Below, piece by piece: positions 9,003 to 17,281 of a stretch of DNA of 64,000 nucleotides. Position 1 is the first letter of the stretch. Every line of letters begins with the position of its first letter. The stretch is from Bacteroidales bacterium. GTDB taxonomy: Bacteria > Bacteroidota > Bacteroidia > Bacteroidales > F082. The translations under genes and the position numbers were made by a program. Below the pieces are notes generated by a model that did not search any database, had not been told where the DNA came from, and worked only from the letters and a program-made list of their open reading frames with translations. The stretch covers positions 1 to 64,000 of the forward strand of contig JAKSNA010000005.1 of assembly GCA_024400295.1 (NCBI GenBank), in the 5' to 3' direction.

Positions 9003-9180
9003 GTTTATATTAAATTTTTTTAAAATTTTTTCTAATTTTATGTTAGTTGTATCTAATTATTTTCTAATTTTGCAGTGTAGTTTTGAACGCTACAAAAGTA
9101 GTCTGAATAATTACAAAAGTAAATAGCAAAAATAAACTATTTTTTTAAAATAACACAAAACAAAATAAAAAATCACAAAA
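9003..9180. promoter_or_regulatory. Divergent early/lysogeny control region with repeated motifs
   Basis: This AT-rich gap between the repressor and the first early gene holds a rightward -7 box TAATTTTG (9065-9072) and a leftward TACTTTTG (9100-9093). TCTAATT occurs at 9031-9037, 9052-9058 and 9063-9069. TACAAAAGTA occurs at 9091-9100 and 9112-9121, 21 bases apart, and has TAC/GTA arms. These are good operator candidates for the two flanking regulators. Confidence 0.5.
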
Positions 9181-9399
9181 ATGACAGAAAACGGTTTCAC
9201 ATTTAACAAGGGATGGCTGCAAGTAAAAAACGGCGACCTTGAGCAATGCAGGCGCAAAATTATGGATGCCTTAAAGATAACGACACGTTCTGCATTCCTT
9301 AACAGACTGAAAGGCAAGGTTGAGCCTAAAATCACCGAAATTAAGGCAATTGAAGCCATATTCGCAGAATACGGCATCACTGAAGTTTGGGGGGAATAG
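9181..9399 (+). CDS. Small Cro-like early protein
   Basis: This 72-residue protein (MTENGFTFNKGWLQVKNGDLE...) is the first gene of the early operon, divergent from the repressor. Residues ~25-65 (IMDALKITTRSAFLNRLKGKVEPKI) look like a compact helical DNA-binding unit. The position suggests a Cro-like anti-repressor role; sequence alone does not prove it. Confidence 0.55.
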   Translation: MTENGFTFNKGWLQVKNGDLEQCRRKIMDALKITTRSAFLNRLKGKVEPKITEIKAIEAIFAEYGITEVWGE

Positions 9400-9401
9400 C
9401 C

Positions 9402-9797
9402 ATGATGGACTTGACCGCCGAACTTACACCACGTGAAAGGGAAGTCGCCGAACTATGCGCTTGGGGTGCGGCAAAAAAGGAAATTGCCGACAAACTTTGC
9501 ATATCCGAAAGCACTGTTGCCAACCATACACGCAACATCTTCAGCAAGACAGGATGCACCAAAGTTAATGAGCTGGCGGCATGGTGGTTCTGCAAGACCT
9601 ACCACATTTCATTTGATTTGTCGCCGCTGAAGCGCAAAATGTTGGCTTTGCTGATGCTATGCCTTATGATGCCTCAAATTTGGCATTACGGCGACCAGCT
9701 CATGCGCACAAGGGTTCGTGTGAACACTCGCACCGCAAAGGTTGTGAGGGGGCGCAAAGCTGATGATATGCCCGATATGACATTGATAGACATTTGA
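9402..9797 (+). CDS. LuxR-type HTH regulator with hydrophobic C-terminal segment
   Basis: This 131-residue protein begins MMDLTAELTPREREVAELCAWG and has a clear GerE/LuxR helix-turn-helix at residues ~6-60 (LTPREREV...SESTVANHTRNIFSKTG). There is no receiver domain. A hydrophobic stretch follows (KMLALLMLCLMMPQIWHY, ~78-96), which could be a membrane anchor, then a basic tail. The start codon is 2 bases after the previous stop, so translation is probably coupled. It is a candidate for the regulator that binds the 17-bp dyads found across the prophage, but that link is only inference. Confidence 0.75.
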   Translation: MMDLTAELTPREREVAELCAWGAAKKEIADKLCISESTVANHTRNIFSKTGCTKVNELAAWWFCKTYHISFDLSPLKRKMLALLMLCLMMPQIWHYGDQLMRTRVRVNTRTAKVVRGRKADDMPDMTLIDI

Positions 9798-9816
9798 TAA
9801 CTAAACACATTAAGCT

Positions 9817-9984
9817 ATGAAAAACATTAAATTATTAAAAGATTTATCCGCATTATGGGTCGCTTTGTCAATAACCCTGTTTTGCATTGAATGGTCTAAT
9901 TTATGGTGGTATTTGCCAATACTTCTGAATTTTTATGCATCAGTTAAGGTTAATAACAGAATTGAACACCATGCAAGTAAATGA
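9817..9984 (+). CDS. 55-residue membrane protein
   Basis: The frame starts MKNIKLLKDLSALWVALSIT and contains two hydrophobic runs separated by a short turn (EWSNLWWYLPILLNF), so it may span the membrane twice. It overlaps the next gene by 14 bases in a different frame, as is usual in tight phage operons. Function unknown. Confidence 0.5.
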   Translation: MKNIKLLKDLSALWVALSITLFCIEWSNLWWYLPILLNFYASVKVNNRIEHHASK

Positions 9985-10237
9985 TGACACACGGCTTGTT
10001 GATATGACTGTCAGCGATTTAAAAAGCATCATTCTTGAGGTGGTGAAATCGCAAAATGCTGACAACACGCCTCATCAGGTGAAAGGCATTGCTGGCATTG
10101 CACAAATATTCGGATGCGGTAAACGCACGGCGCAACGCATAAAAGACAGCGGCAAAATCAATCAGGCTATAAGCCAACACGGTAGAACTATAGTAGTTGA
10201 TGCCGACCTCGCTTTGAAATTATTGAAAATTAACTAA
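9971..10237 (+). CDS. DUF3853-type HTH protein
   Basis: The 88-residue protein MQVNDDTRLVDMTVSDL... has the segment KGIAGIAQIFGCGKRTAQRIKDSGKI and ends with VVDADLALKLL, the layout of the DUF3853 family found on Bacteroidetes mobile elements. This is a MerR/excisionase-like winged fold. It could act as recombination directionality factor for the integrase or as an early regulator. The start overlaps the previous gene. Confidence 0.7.
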   Translation: MQVNDDTRLVDMTVSDLKSIILEVVKSQNADNTPHQVKGIAGIAQIFGCGKRTAQRIKDSGKINQAISQHGRTIVVDADLALKLLKIN

Positions 10238-10254
10238 TTATAAAAATTCGCAAC

Positions 10255-12219
10255 ATGAAAAAAGTAGTATTAAAAAGGCTGACCCTAACCAATTTCAAGG
10301 GTGAAAAATCAAGAACAACAAATTTTAACGCCGACATCACAACCATTGCAGGTGACAACGGATTAGGCAAAACAAGGCACTTTGACGCATTCCTATGGCT
10401 CTTATTCGGCAAAGACACGCTGGGAAGGGAAAACTATGAGATTAAAACACGTGTCAACGGCAAAGAGTTGAGAAAGGTTGACAGCAGCGTTGAAGGTGTT
10501 TTGGAAATCAACGGTGAGACCTGCACGCTCAAAAGAGTTTGGGCTGAAGATTGGGTCAAGTCACAAGGCGAGCTTGAGCCATCGTACAAAGGCAATCATA
10601 CAGATTGTTTTTGGAATGAAACCCCAATTAACGTAACAGAGTACAAAAAACGTGTCGCATCCATCATTGATGAGACTGTTTTCAAGATGATAACCAATCC
10701 GGTGTTTTTCGCTACTATGCATTGGAAAAACCAGCGTGAACAACTTTTCCAACTGGCAGGCACATCATTCACTGACAGGGAAATAGCCGCTGGCAACCCT
10801 GAATTTGAAAAGTTGCTTGACAGCATCAGCGGTAAATCATTTAGCGACTATAAGAAAGAGATTGCCACCAAAAAGAAGAATCTGAAAGACGCTTTGAAAG
10901 ACATCCAGCCTCGCATCGACCAGACATACAAGATTATGCCTGAAGAAAAAAACTGGGATGAGCTGACCAACCAAAAAAACAACATTGATGAGCAAATCAG
11001 AGATATAGACGGCAAAATCGCCGACCATTCAAAATACATCAAGGGTTTGTATGATGAAGAACAAAAGAAAGTTCAGAAAATCAATGACTTAAAGAAAAAA
11101 CAGAAAGAAGTTATTTACAACGCTCAAAATGACGCAACTGAAGCAGCCAACAAAGCCAATTCGGAAAGGCGCAATCTTCTCAACCAAATCAACGCCGACA
11201 AAAACCAGGTGTCACACCTCAATGCACAAATTGAGCGTGACACAAAATCTGTTGGAAACATCAACACAAACATTGCAAACGTCACGAAACAGCAAGATGA
11301 TTTGCGCAACACATGGTTTGCTGAAGATGCGAAGCAATATAGCGGCGATTCACATTGCCCTCATTGCGGTCAGCTTTTGCCTGAAAGCATGAGGCAAAAT
11401 GCAATCAACATATTTAATGAAACCAAAAAGAAAAAACTGGCTGAAATCACAAGCGAGGGCAAACAGTTACAGGCAAAGATTGATTCATACAAGGCAGAAG
11501 CCAAGACTTATAATGACGGCATTGAAAAGAACAAGGCTGAAGTTGTCAGGCTGACAAACACCATCAACACAAACGAGGCAACCCTTGCCAACACCCCATT
11601 GGTGACAGCAGCACCTGTTGTCAACACCGATTTAAAAGATTGGGTTGACCTTGAAAACCAAATACAAGCCATTTCAGCCACTTTGTCAACCGACACTACA
11701 CCTAATGCAGACAACAGCGAATTGACCGCTCAAAAGGCTGAATTGGTCGAACAGAGGGATGCTATAATTAAAGACCTCAACACAAAAGATGAAATTGCGA
11801 AGCTGACCAAAGAGATTGACAGCCTCAACAGTCAGGCAAAGGATTACGCCCAGCAAATTGCGGACATTGAAAAAAGCGAGTTCACTATGGCGGAGTTTTC
11901 CAAAAAGAAAATCGAAGACTGCGAGACACGCATTAACTCAATGTTTAAAATAGTGAAGTTCAGGCTTTTCGACTACACCATTGAGGGCAACGAATCAGAG
12001 ACATGTGTACCGATGGTTAATGGCGTGCCGTGGAACACAGCCAATGACGCTGGCAAGGTAAACGCCGGACTTGACATCATCAACACTCTTATCCGCTTTT
12101 ACGATGTCAGCGCACCAATTTTCATCGACCGCAAAGAGAGTATCAACCAGCCTATGCCGATGGATGCACAAGTCATTTATCTGAAAGTGACTGAAGACAA
12201 AGAACTTAAAGTTTACTAA
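10255..12219 (+). CDS. SMC/Rad50-like ATPase with zinc hook
   Basis: This 654-residue protein has the N-terminal P-loop GDNGLGKTRHFDAF (residues ~34-47), long coiled coils (~200-330 and ~380-560) and a central CPHCGQ zinc-hook motif (~365). The C-terminal lobe has a Walker B-like strand APIFIDRKESIN. It resembles phage gp46/SbcC-type ATPases that handle DNA ends during recombination. It lies directly upstream of RecT and an MBL-fold nuclease, so the three probably form the phage recombination module. The second acidic residue usual after IFID is replaced by Arg and the Glu lies two residues later; this may be normal for the subfamily. Confidence 0.8.
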   Translation: MKKVVLKRLTLTNFKGEKSRTTNFNADITTIAGDNGLGKTRHFDAFLWLLFGKDTLGRENYEIKTRVNGKELRKVDSSVEGVLEINGETCTLKRVWAEDWVKSQGELEPSYKGNHTDCFWNETPINVTEYKKRVASIIDETVFKMITNPVFFATMHWKNQREQLFQLAGTSFTDREIAAGNPEFEKLLDSISGKSFSDYKKEIATKKKNLKDALKDIQPRIDQTYKIMPEEKNWDELTNQKNNIDEQIRDIDGKIADHSKYIKGLYDEEQKKVQKINDLKKKQKEVIYNAQNDATEAANKANSERRNLLNQINADKNQVSHLNAQIERDTKSVGNINTNIANVTKQQDDLRNTWFAEDAKQYSGDSHCPHCGQLLPESMRQNAINIFNETKKKKLAEITSEGKQLQAKIDSYKAEAKTYNDGIEKNKAEVVRLTNTINTNEATLANTPLVTAAPVVNTDLKDWVDLENQIQAISATLSTDTTPNADNSELTAQKAELVEQRDAIIKDLNTKDEIAKLTKEIDSLNSQAKDYAQQIADIEKSEFTMAEFSKKKIEDCETRINSMFKIVKFRLFDYTIEGNESETCVPMVNGVPWNTANDAGKVNAGLDIINTLIRFYDVSAPIFIDRKESINQPMPMDAQVIYLKVTEDKELKVY

Positions 12220-12237
12220 CAATTGAATTATAACGCT

Positions 12238-13116
12238 ATGGAAAATACAGAAAAAATTGAGAATCAGAATAATACGGCTTTAATACCGATATTCAACTAT
12301 TTCGATACGGCACAATTTGATGTCATGATGAAAGTTAGCCGTATGTATGCGCAATCAGAGTTAGTGCCTGATATATACAAAATATCAAACAACAACGAAG
12401 ATAAGGCGATAGCCAACTGCATGATAGCGATTGAGCTGTCACAGCGCATGGGATTAAGCCCATTCACAATCATGCAAAATATGAAGCCAATCCAAGGGCA
12501 ACCGTCTTTTGCGTCAAAATTCATCATATCACGCATCAACGGATGCGGCAAATTCAAAAGGCTGCAATGGCGTTTCACGCAAAAGGGCAACATGGGTGTT
12601 GTGACATATATTGAGTATCAAAAAGAATGGATAGTTGACCAGCGTTCCAATAGAGGCTATTATCGCAACAATCCTATCAAAAAGACATTTGACGGCACTA
12701 ATTTGATGGATGTTGAATGTGTGGCATATACAACAGCCATCGACGACCCCGACAATGTGTTAGAATCACAGCCTGTATCGCTCAAAATGGCTATTGAAGA
12801 AGGTTGGTATTTCCGCAACGGCTCAAAATGGCAGACCATGCCAACGCAGATGCTGATGTACAGAACCGCATCATTTTGGGTCAATGCACACGCCCCGGAG
12901 CTTGTTCAAGGCATCAAGACCACCGAAGAACAGCAGGATATTGTTGATGTGGATTACATAGAGGTTACAGACAATGACAATGCCGACAATCAGCAACACA
13001 TTGTCACTGTTGACACAGCCGACATGGGCGGTGATGTCACATCAGAAGCCACTGTTGACACAGAGACAGGTAAGATAATTGAAGAACGCAAAGTCGGCAA
13101 TCAGCCGGGATTCTAA
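12238..13116 (+). CDS. recT: RecT-like single-strand annealing protein
   Basis: This 292-residue protein contains the RecT-family pattern: IANCMIAIELSQRMGLSPFTIMQNM, then GQPSFASKFIISRIN, and later TMPTQMLMYRTASFWVNAHAPE. It should bind single strands left by a nuclease and anneal homologous DNA. A TTG five codons upstream is possible, but ATG at 12238 is the better start. An acidic, Asp/Asn-rich tail (DVDYIEVTDNDNADN) follows the core. Neighbours are the SMC-like ATPase and an MBL nuclease. Confidence 0.85.
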   Translation: MENTEKIENQNNTALIPIFNYFDTAQFDVMMKVSRMYAQSELVPDIYKISNNNEDKAIANCMIAIELSQRMGLSPFTIMQNMKPIQGQPSFASKFIISRINGCGKFKRLQWRFTQKGNMGVVTYIEYQKEWIVDQRSNRGYYRNNPIKKTFDGTNLMDVECVAYTTAIDDPDNVLESQPVSLKMAIEEGWYFRNGSKWQTMPTQMLMYRTASFWVNAHAPELVQGIKTTEEQQDIVDVDYIEVTDNDNADNQQHIVTVDTADMGGDVTSEATVDTETGKIIEERKVGNQPGF

Positions 13117-13118
13117 CC

Positions 13119-13859
13119 ATGAAACTAAAGATAATCGGGAGCGGTTCAACTGGCAATTGCTATGTGCTTGACAACGGCAAAGAAGCGTTGGTCATTGAAT
13201 GCGGTATGCCGTATGAAAAAGTCCAACGTGCCGTTGATTTCGACATCAGGCGCATATCGGGCGCACTCATAAGCCACGAACACGGCGACCACGCCAAGTA
13301 CGCTAACAAGTTCCTTTCGGCACAAATACCGCTATTCCTTTCAGCTGGTACGGCAAAGGCTTTGCACATTGAAAACGCCCATCTGACCAACATAATGAAT
13401 GAGAATGCCATATTTCACATCGGCAATTTCAATGTCAAGGCATTTAAAACAGTGCATGATGCCGTTGAACCCTTCGGTTATCTGATATATCATCCCGAAT
13501 GTGGCATAATATTATTTGCCACCGACACCCAATGCATCAATTACAAATTCGCCAATATCAGTAATATAATGATAGAATGCAACTATCGCACTGATTGTTT
13601 GGCTGAAAATGTAAACAATGGCAGGGTAAATCCTATCGTGGCTAACAGAATCATCAATTCGCATTTGAGTTTCGATAGCTGCGTCAAGTTTTTGGAAAAC
13701 AACGATATAAGCAAGGTCGCCAACATAGTTCTGCTGCACCTGTCAAACGACAATTCCAACGCAAAGGACTTTAAAAACGGCATTGCAGACAGGTTTTTCA
13801 AAAACACAATAATTGCAAAACCGAATATAATAATTGACTTTAACAAAACACCATTTTAA
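13119..13859 (+). CDS. Metallo-beta-lactamase-fold nuclease (YycJ-like)
   Basis: The 246-residue protein opens with KIIGSGSTGNCYVL and has the metal motif SHEHGDHAKY (HxHxDH) near residues 51-60, a second site around FATDTQC and a late His (HLSFDS). This is the MBL-fold phosphodiesterase group to which YycJ exonucleases belong. Two bases separate it from recT, so it likely acts as the 5'-3' exonuclease partner of RecT. The pairing is known from other Bacteroidales phages; activity here is inferred. Confidence 0.8.
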   Translation: MKLKIIGSGSTGNCYVLDNGKEALVIECGMPYEKVQRAVDFDIRRISGALISHEHGDHAKYANKFLSAQIPLFLSAGTAKALHIENAHLTNIMNENAIFHIGNFNVKAFKTVHDAVEPFGYLIYHPECGIILFATDTQCINYKFANISNIMIECNYRTDCLAENVNNGRVNPIVANRIINSHLSFDSCVKFLENNDISKVANIVLLHLSNDNSNAKDFKNGIADRFFKNTIIAKPNIIIDFNKTPF

Positions 13860-13860
13860 T

Positions 13861-14649
13861 ATGACAGACACTAAAAAGACACAAATCATCACAGAGGTTG
13901 GCATCAAGGACAACTGGATTGACATGCTGGACAAATATTTGGCTAAAGATGTCAAAAGACATTGGACTGAAGATTTTGTCAATGAAGAAAACGGCGAAGT
14001 GGAAACGATTGACCGATACGAGACAGTAGCGGTTCGTGGTACACATGTGGACGCTGAATTGTTACAGGAATTAACGTTTTTGCTGACATCACAAGACATA
14101 AAGAGCGTGTTTGTTTCCAATCAGCAAAGGCGTGGATTTGAAGTGACCAGCGAGCGCACATACCCTTGTATTGTCACTGCATCACTCAACGGAAAAAAGA
14201 GAAACTTCTTTTTGTACGCTAATACCCTGCACATTGCATTGGAAATCGCAGCAGACTACATAGAGCTGAATTTCGACAACAGGTTTGCATTGCTGAAGGC
14301 AAAGTTTATTGACAGCTACGTGTTTATCAGCCATACACCAGCCCAAATGCAAAACAAGGAAGAAGATGATGACAAAAAAATTGACATCTGCTATTACAAA
14401 ATCGAGGCAATCATCAACAGAAACGAGATAGACCAGCATTACACCTTTGTATTGATGGCAAACGACATTGATGATGCCAAAAACGCCATAGAGCGTTACA
14501 TCAGCCTGCAACTGCAAAAAGAAGTCAATGAGGGCAAAATCACACCTGATGATGTTGAGTTCCGTGTAACCATATTGTCAGGCCAGAAATTCAACATCTA
14601 CGATGTTATTGACAGAGAGTTTTCAATGGCATACTGCACAAATGAATAA
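13861..14649 (+). CDS. Phage protein of unknown function in recombination/replication operon
   Basis: This 262-residue protein starts MTDTKKTQIITEVGIKD one base after the previous stop. It is acidic with mixed alpha/beta content and no motif I recognise. An acidic loop (NKEEDDDKK) splits it into two halves, both with a beta-rich region and a helix ending in repeated aliphatics (ALEIAADYIELN; DDAKNAIERYISLQL), which suggests an internal duplication. The position suggests a role in DNA metabolism. Confidence 0.6.
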   Translation: MTDTKKTQIITEVGIKDNWIDMLDKYLAKDVKRHWTEDFVNEENGEVETIDRYETVAVRGTHVDAELLQELTFLLTSQDIKSVFVSNQQRRGFEVTSERTYPCIVTASLNGKKRNFFLYANTLHIALEIAADYIELNFDNRFALLKAKFIDSYVFISHTPAQMQNKEEDDDKKIDICYYKIEAIINRNEIDQHYTFVLMANDIDDAKNAIERYISLQLQKEVNEGKITPDDVEFRVTILSGQKFNIYDVIDREFSMAYCTNE

Positions 14650-14652
14650 ACC

Positions 14653-15357
14653 ATGAAAGACACATTCTATTTCCAGCATGACTATAACGCACGCAACGAC
14701 CCGAAGATTCAGCGTGTCCTGATGGAGCATGGGGCGGCTGGTATAGGTATCTTTTGGTGTGTTGTGGAAATGCTTTACGAACAAGGCGGTTACATGCCGC
14801 TAAACGACTGCAAAAGCATTGCATTTGCATTGCATGAGGAATGCAAGACGGTACAGAGCATCATAAACGATTACGACCTGTTTTGCAATGACGGCGAGGT
14901 GTTTTGGTCGCAATCAGCCATTGACAGGCTGGACAAACGCAAAAGCATTGCCGAAAAGCGCAAAAGTGCCGCTGAAGCAAGATGGGCGCAAAGAGACAAC
15001 CACCAACAGCCCGAACAAAAACCCGATGCAGACGAACTTGATTACGACCTGATTGTGTCGAAATTCAACAGCATCTGCGTATCATTGCCCAAGGTGCAGA
15101 AATTGACACAGGGGCGCAAAAACAAGGTCAAGGCTCGCCTTAAAGAAATGAAAAACGACATGCAGCAGCTTGAACTTGTGTTTCAGAAGATGGAAGCGTC
15201 GGATTTCTGCAAAGGCATCAATTCAAACGGCTGGAAAGCCACTTTTGATTGGGTTTTCGACAATGATAAAAACTGGGTCAAAGTGACTGAAGGCAATTAC
15301 GACAACGATAGAAAATCAACAGGCAAAGTTAATGACATTTGGGACAAAAATAATTAG
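14653..15357 (+). CDS. DUF4373 / Lin1244-like replication protein
   Basis: The 234-residue protein begins MKDTFYFQHDYNARNDPKIQ, a hallmark of DUF4373 (Lin1244/Lin1753-like) phage proteins, and has a winged-helix-like N-terminal ~95 residues followed by a basic linker and a helical C-terminal region. Members sit next to DnaC-like loaders and are thought to be replication initiators. A 19-bp repeat (14816-14834) inside the gene also occurs in the 31.8-kb intergenic region; it could mark an origin inside the initiator gene as in lambda O. The next gene starts after a 4-base gap. Confidence 0.75.
   Translation: MKDTFYFQHDYNARNDPKIQRVLMEHGAAGIGIFWCVVEMLYEQGGYMPLNDCKSIAFALHEECKTVQSIINDYDLFCNDGEVFWSQSAIDRLDKRKSIAEKRKSAAEARWAQRDNHQQPEQKPDADELDYDLIVSKFNSICVSLPKVQKLTQGRKNKVKARLKEMKNDMQQLELVFQKMEASDFCKGINSNGWKATFDWVFDNDKNWVKVTEGNYDNDRKSTGKVNDIWDKNN
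14816..14834. repeat. 19-bp repeat inside the replication gene
   Basis: GCATTGCATTTGCATTGCA is identical to 31796-31814. The 14-bp core CATTGCATTTGCAT occurs again inverted at 31954-31967. The word is built of GCATT units, so chance is not excluded. Confidence 0.5.
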
Positions 15358-15361
15358 TGTT

Positions 15362-16069
15362 ATGGACATAGACAAACTGATAGAATCAATCAAAGACACC
15401 CCCTACTTCCCTGCTATCAAACGCTACAGCAGCACTATCAGTGTTGATGACGCATTGAGGGTCGTAAGGCAAATTGGCATGTCAAGAACGCCAAGATTCG
15501 TGATTGACGACGAAAACACTTTTGCATACACCAACATAATACGCTGGTATTTAGGCAAGAGTTTCAAGTGCCTCAACCCTACCACAAAACAGTTGGCTGA
15601 TGGCAGACTTGACAAAGGCATATACATAGCAGGCAACACTGGTTCGGGCAAATCATGGTGCATGGAAATCATCAATGCGCTGGCAAATGTTTTGCGCAAC
15701 AAAATCAGCTTCAGTGGCGATGATGATGAGGCTGATAAGATGAGCCTTCACATTGTGAGGGCGGATGATATTGTTTCAGATTATCAGCTCACAGGCAATA
15801 TCGAGCGATATAAGAGGGCTTCCATTCTGACCATACAAGACCTTGGTCAAGAACAACTTGAGGCAATGTATATGGGTAACAGGCTCAACGTGCTTAAAAG
15901 CATCATTGAGTATCGTGGCGATTTCGCCAACAAAATCACATGCTTCACGTCCAACTATCCAATCAATCACAGTCAGCTTTGCGACATGTACGGTGACAGG
16001 GTGGCAAGCAGACTGATTGAAATGTGTAATTATTACGAAATCAAAGGTTCAGACAGAAGAAAACTATAA
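15362..16069 (+). CDS. DnaC-like helicase loader ATPase
   Basis: The 235-residue protein contains a P-loop IAGNTGSGKSWCM near residues 85-97, a Walker B-like strand ASILTIQDLGQE and a sensor segment KITCFTSNYPI, with an arginine near DRVASRL. These match DnaC/IstB-type AAA+ loaders, which place the replicative helicase on DNA. It directly follows the DUF4373 initiator. No helicase gene is visible in the phage, so it probably recruits the host helicase. Confidence 0.85.
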   Translation: MDIDKLIESIKDTPYFPAIKRYSSTISVDDALRVVRQIGMSRTPRFVIDDENTFAYTNIIRWYLGKSFKCLNPTTKQLADGRLDKGIYIAGNTGSGKSWCMEIINALANVLRNKISFSGDDDEADKMSLHIVRADDIVSDYQLTGNIERYKRASILTIQDLGQEQLEAMYMGNRLNVLKSIIEYRGDFANKITCFTSNYPINHSQLCDMYGDRVASRLIEMCNYYEIKGSDRRKL

Positions 16070-16072
16070 GTC

Positions 16073-16669
16073 ATGGAATTACGTGTATATATATCCGGCA
16101 GCACGTCTAATGCGGAATTGGAATCAGTGACAGCCAAATTCGAGGAAGCGAAAGAACTTTTGACAGAACTTGGTTTCGAGGTTGACTATCCGCTATTGTC
16201 AGATGCGGATAACTTGTTATTGAGAGTTGCCAAGATACAGGCTTGCCAATACATGTTTTTCCTAAATGATTGGCATAGCGACAGAATGTCGAGGATTGAA
16301 CACAATATAGCCAATGAATTAAAGCTCATTACGCTGTATGAAGTCTCAATTCGGCAAACACATCCATTGGTTGAGACCGTGCAAGGAGCCGTTCAGGAAG
16401 CAACAGGGCTGGTTCTGTCTGATTATGCCTGCAAAAGCAGGTCGAGACAGCTCGTTTATGCAAGGATGCTGTTTGCACATTTTTGTCATATCAACAAAAT
16501 GGCACTGACCCAAATAGCATTGTATCTGCAAAAAGACCATGCCACAATATCATGGTGTCTCAAAAAATATGATGATGAGGTGAAATACAACTCACAATTC
16601 AGAATAATGGCACACAAAGTCAGGGACATTATAGAAGTAGAAAAAAATTTAAACAAAGACGTATTATAA
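16073..16669 (+). CDS. DUF4406-like domain fused to a DnaA domain-IV-like DNA-binding domain
   Basis: This 198-residue protein has two parts. Residues 1-~85 (MELRVYISGSTS...LLLRVAKIQACQYMFFLND) resemble DUF4406/nucleoside 2-deoxyribosyltransferase-like phage proteins. Residues ~122-185 (RQLVYARMLFAHFC...LYLQKDHATISWCLKKYDD) match the DnaA C-terminal helix-turn-helix, including the DHxT signature that reads DnaA boxes. It follows the helicase loader in the replication operon, so origin recognition is a natural inference. The first domain could alter a nucleotide or be non-enzymatic. The stop codon lies inside a regulatory dyad. Confidence 0.7.
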   Translation: MELRVYISGSTSNAELESVTAKFEEAKELLTELGFEVDYPLLSDADNLLLRVAKIQACQYMFFLNDWHSDRMSRIEHNIANELKLITLYEVSIRQTHPLVETVQGAVQEATGLVLSDYACKSRSRQLVYARMLFAHFCHINKMALTQIALYLQKDHATISWCLKKYDDEVKYNSQFRIMAHKVRDIIEVEKNLNKDVL

Positions 16670-16676
16670 TAACACA
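16660..16676. promoter_or_regulatory. 17-bp phage dyad (copy 1)
   Basis: CGTATTATAATAACACA fits the dyad CGTRTTA-N3-TRACACR seen at six places in the prophage. Its complement shares 16 bases with the site at 21680. It lies 12 bases before the exonuclease start codon; no TAnnTTTG box follows. Confidence 0.5.
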
Positions 16677-16687
16677 ATTTTAAAGCT

Positions 16688-17269
16688 ATGAAATTACTAT
16701 TTTTTGACCTTGAGACAACAGGCACTGATTACCGCAAACACGCCATCCACCAAATCAGCGGTGAAATTGTTATTGATGGCGAAATCAAAGAGAGATTCAA
16801 TTACCATGTAAAACCATTTGAGGGTGCTGTGATTGAAGACAAAGCACTTGAGGTGGGTAAAGTAACCAAAGAGCAGATAATGGCTTATCCGATAGGATAT
16901 GCAGTCTATCAGGAATTTATAGCCATGCTGTCAAAATACGTTGACAGATACGACAAAAAAGACAAGTTTTTCCTTGTGGGGTATAACAATGCACCGTTTG
17001 ACAACCAATTTTTAAGAGAGTTTTTCCTTAAATGCGGCGATTACTATTTCGGCTCATGGTTTTGGTCAAACTCAATTGATGTCATGGTACTGGTAACACC
17101 GTACCTTGCCGACAAACGGCACGAAATGGTTGATTTCAAATTGGCGACCGTTGCAAAGACACTCGGAATCAACGTCAAGGAAGAAGATTTGCATGATGCG
17201 TATTACGACGTTTGGCTGACGCACAAGGTATATGACGTTGTGAGCGAATCTATTGTTAAAAACCTCTAA
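16688..17269 (+). CDS. DEDDh 3'-5' exonuclease (DNA polymerase III epsilon-like)
   Basis: The 193-residue protein shows all exonuclease motifs: FFDLETTGT (Asp7, Glu9) in ExoI, YNNAPFDNQFL in ExoII and LHDAYYDVWLT in ExoIII with the His/Asp pair of the DEDDh class. It should remove nucleotides from 3' ends in proofreading or repair. No polymerase is encoded in the phage. The dyad just upstream may control it separately from the preceding genes. Confidence 0.85.
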   Translation: MKLLFFDLETTGTDYRKHAIHQISGEIVIDGEIKERFNYHVKPFEGAVIEDKALEVGKVTKEQIMAYPIGYAVYQEFIAMLSKYVDRYDKKDKFFLVGYNNAPFDNQFLREFFLKCGDYYFGSWFWSNSIDVMVLVTPYLADKRHEMVDFKLATVAKTLGINVKEEDLHDAYYDVWLTHKVYDVVSESIVKNL

Positions 17270-17281
17270 ACATCGGCTGAC

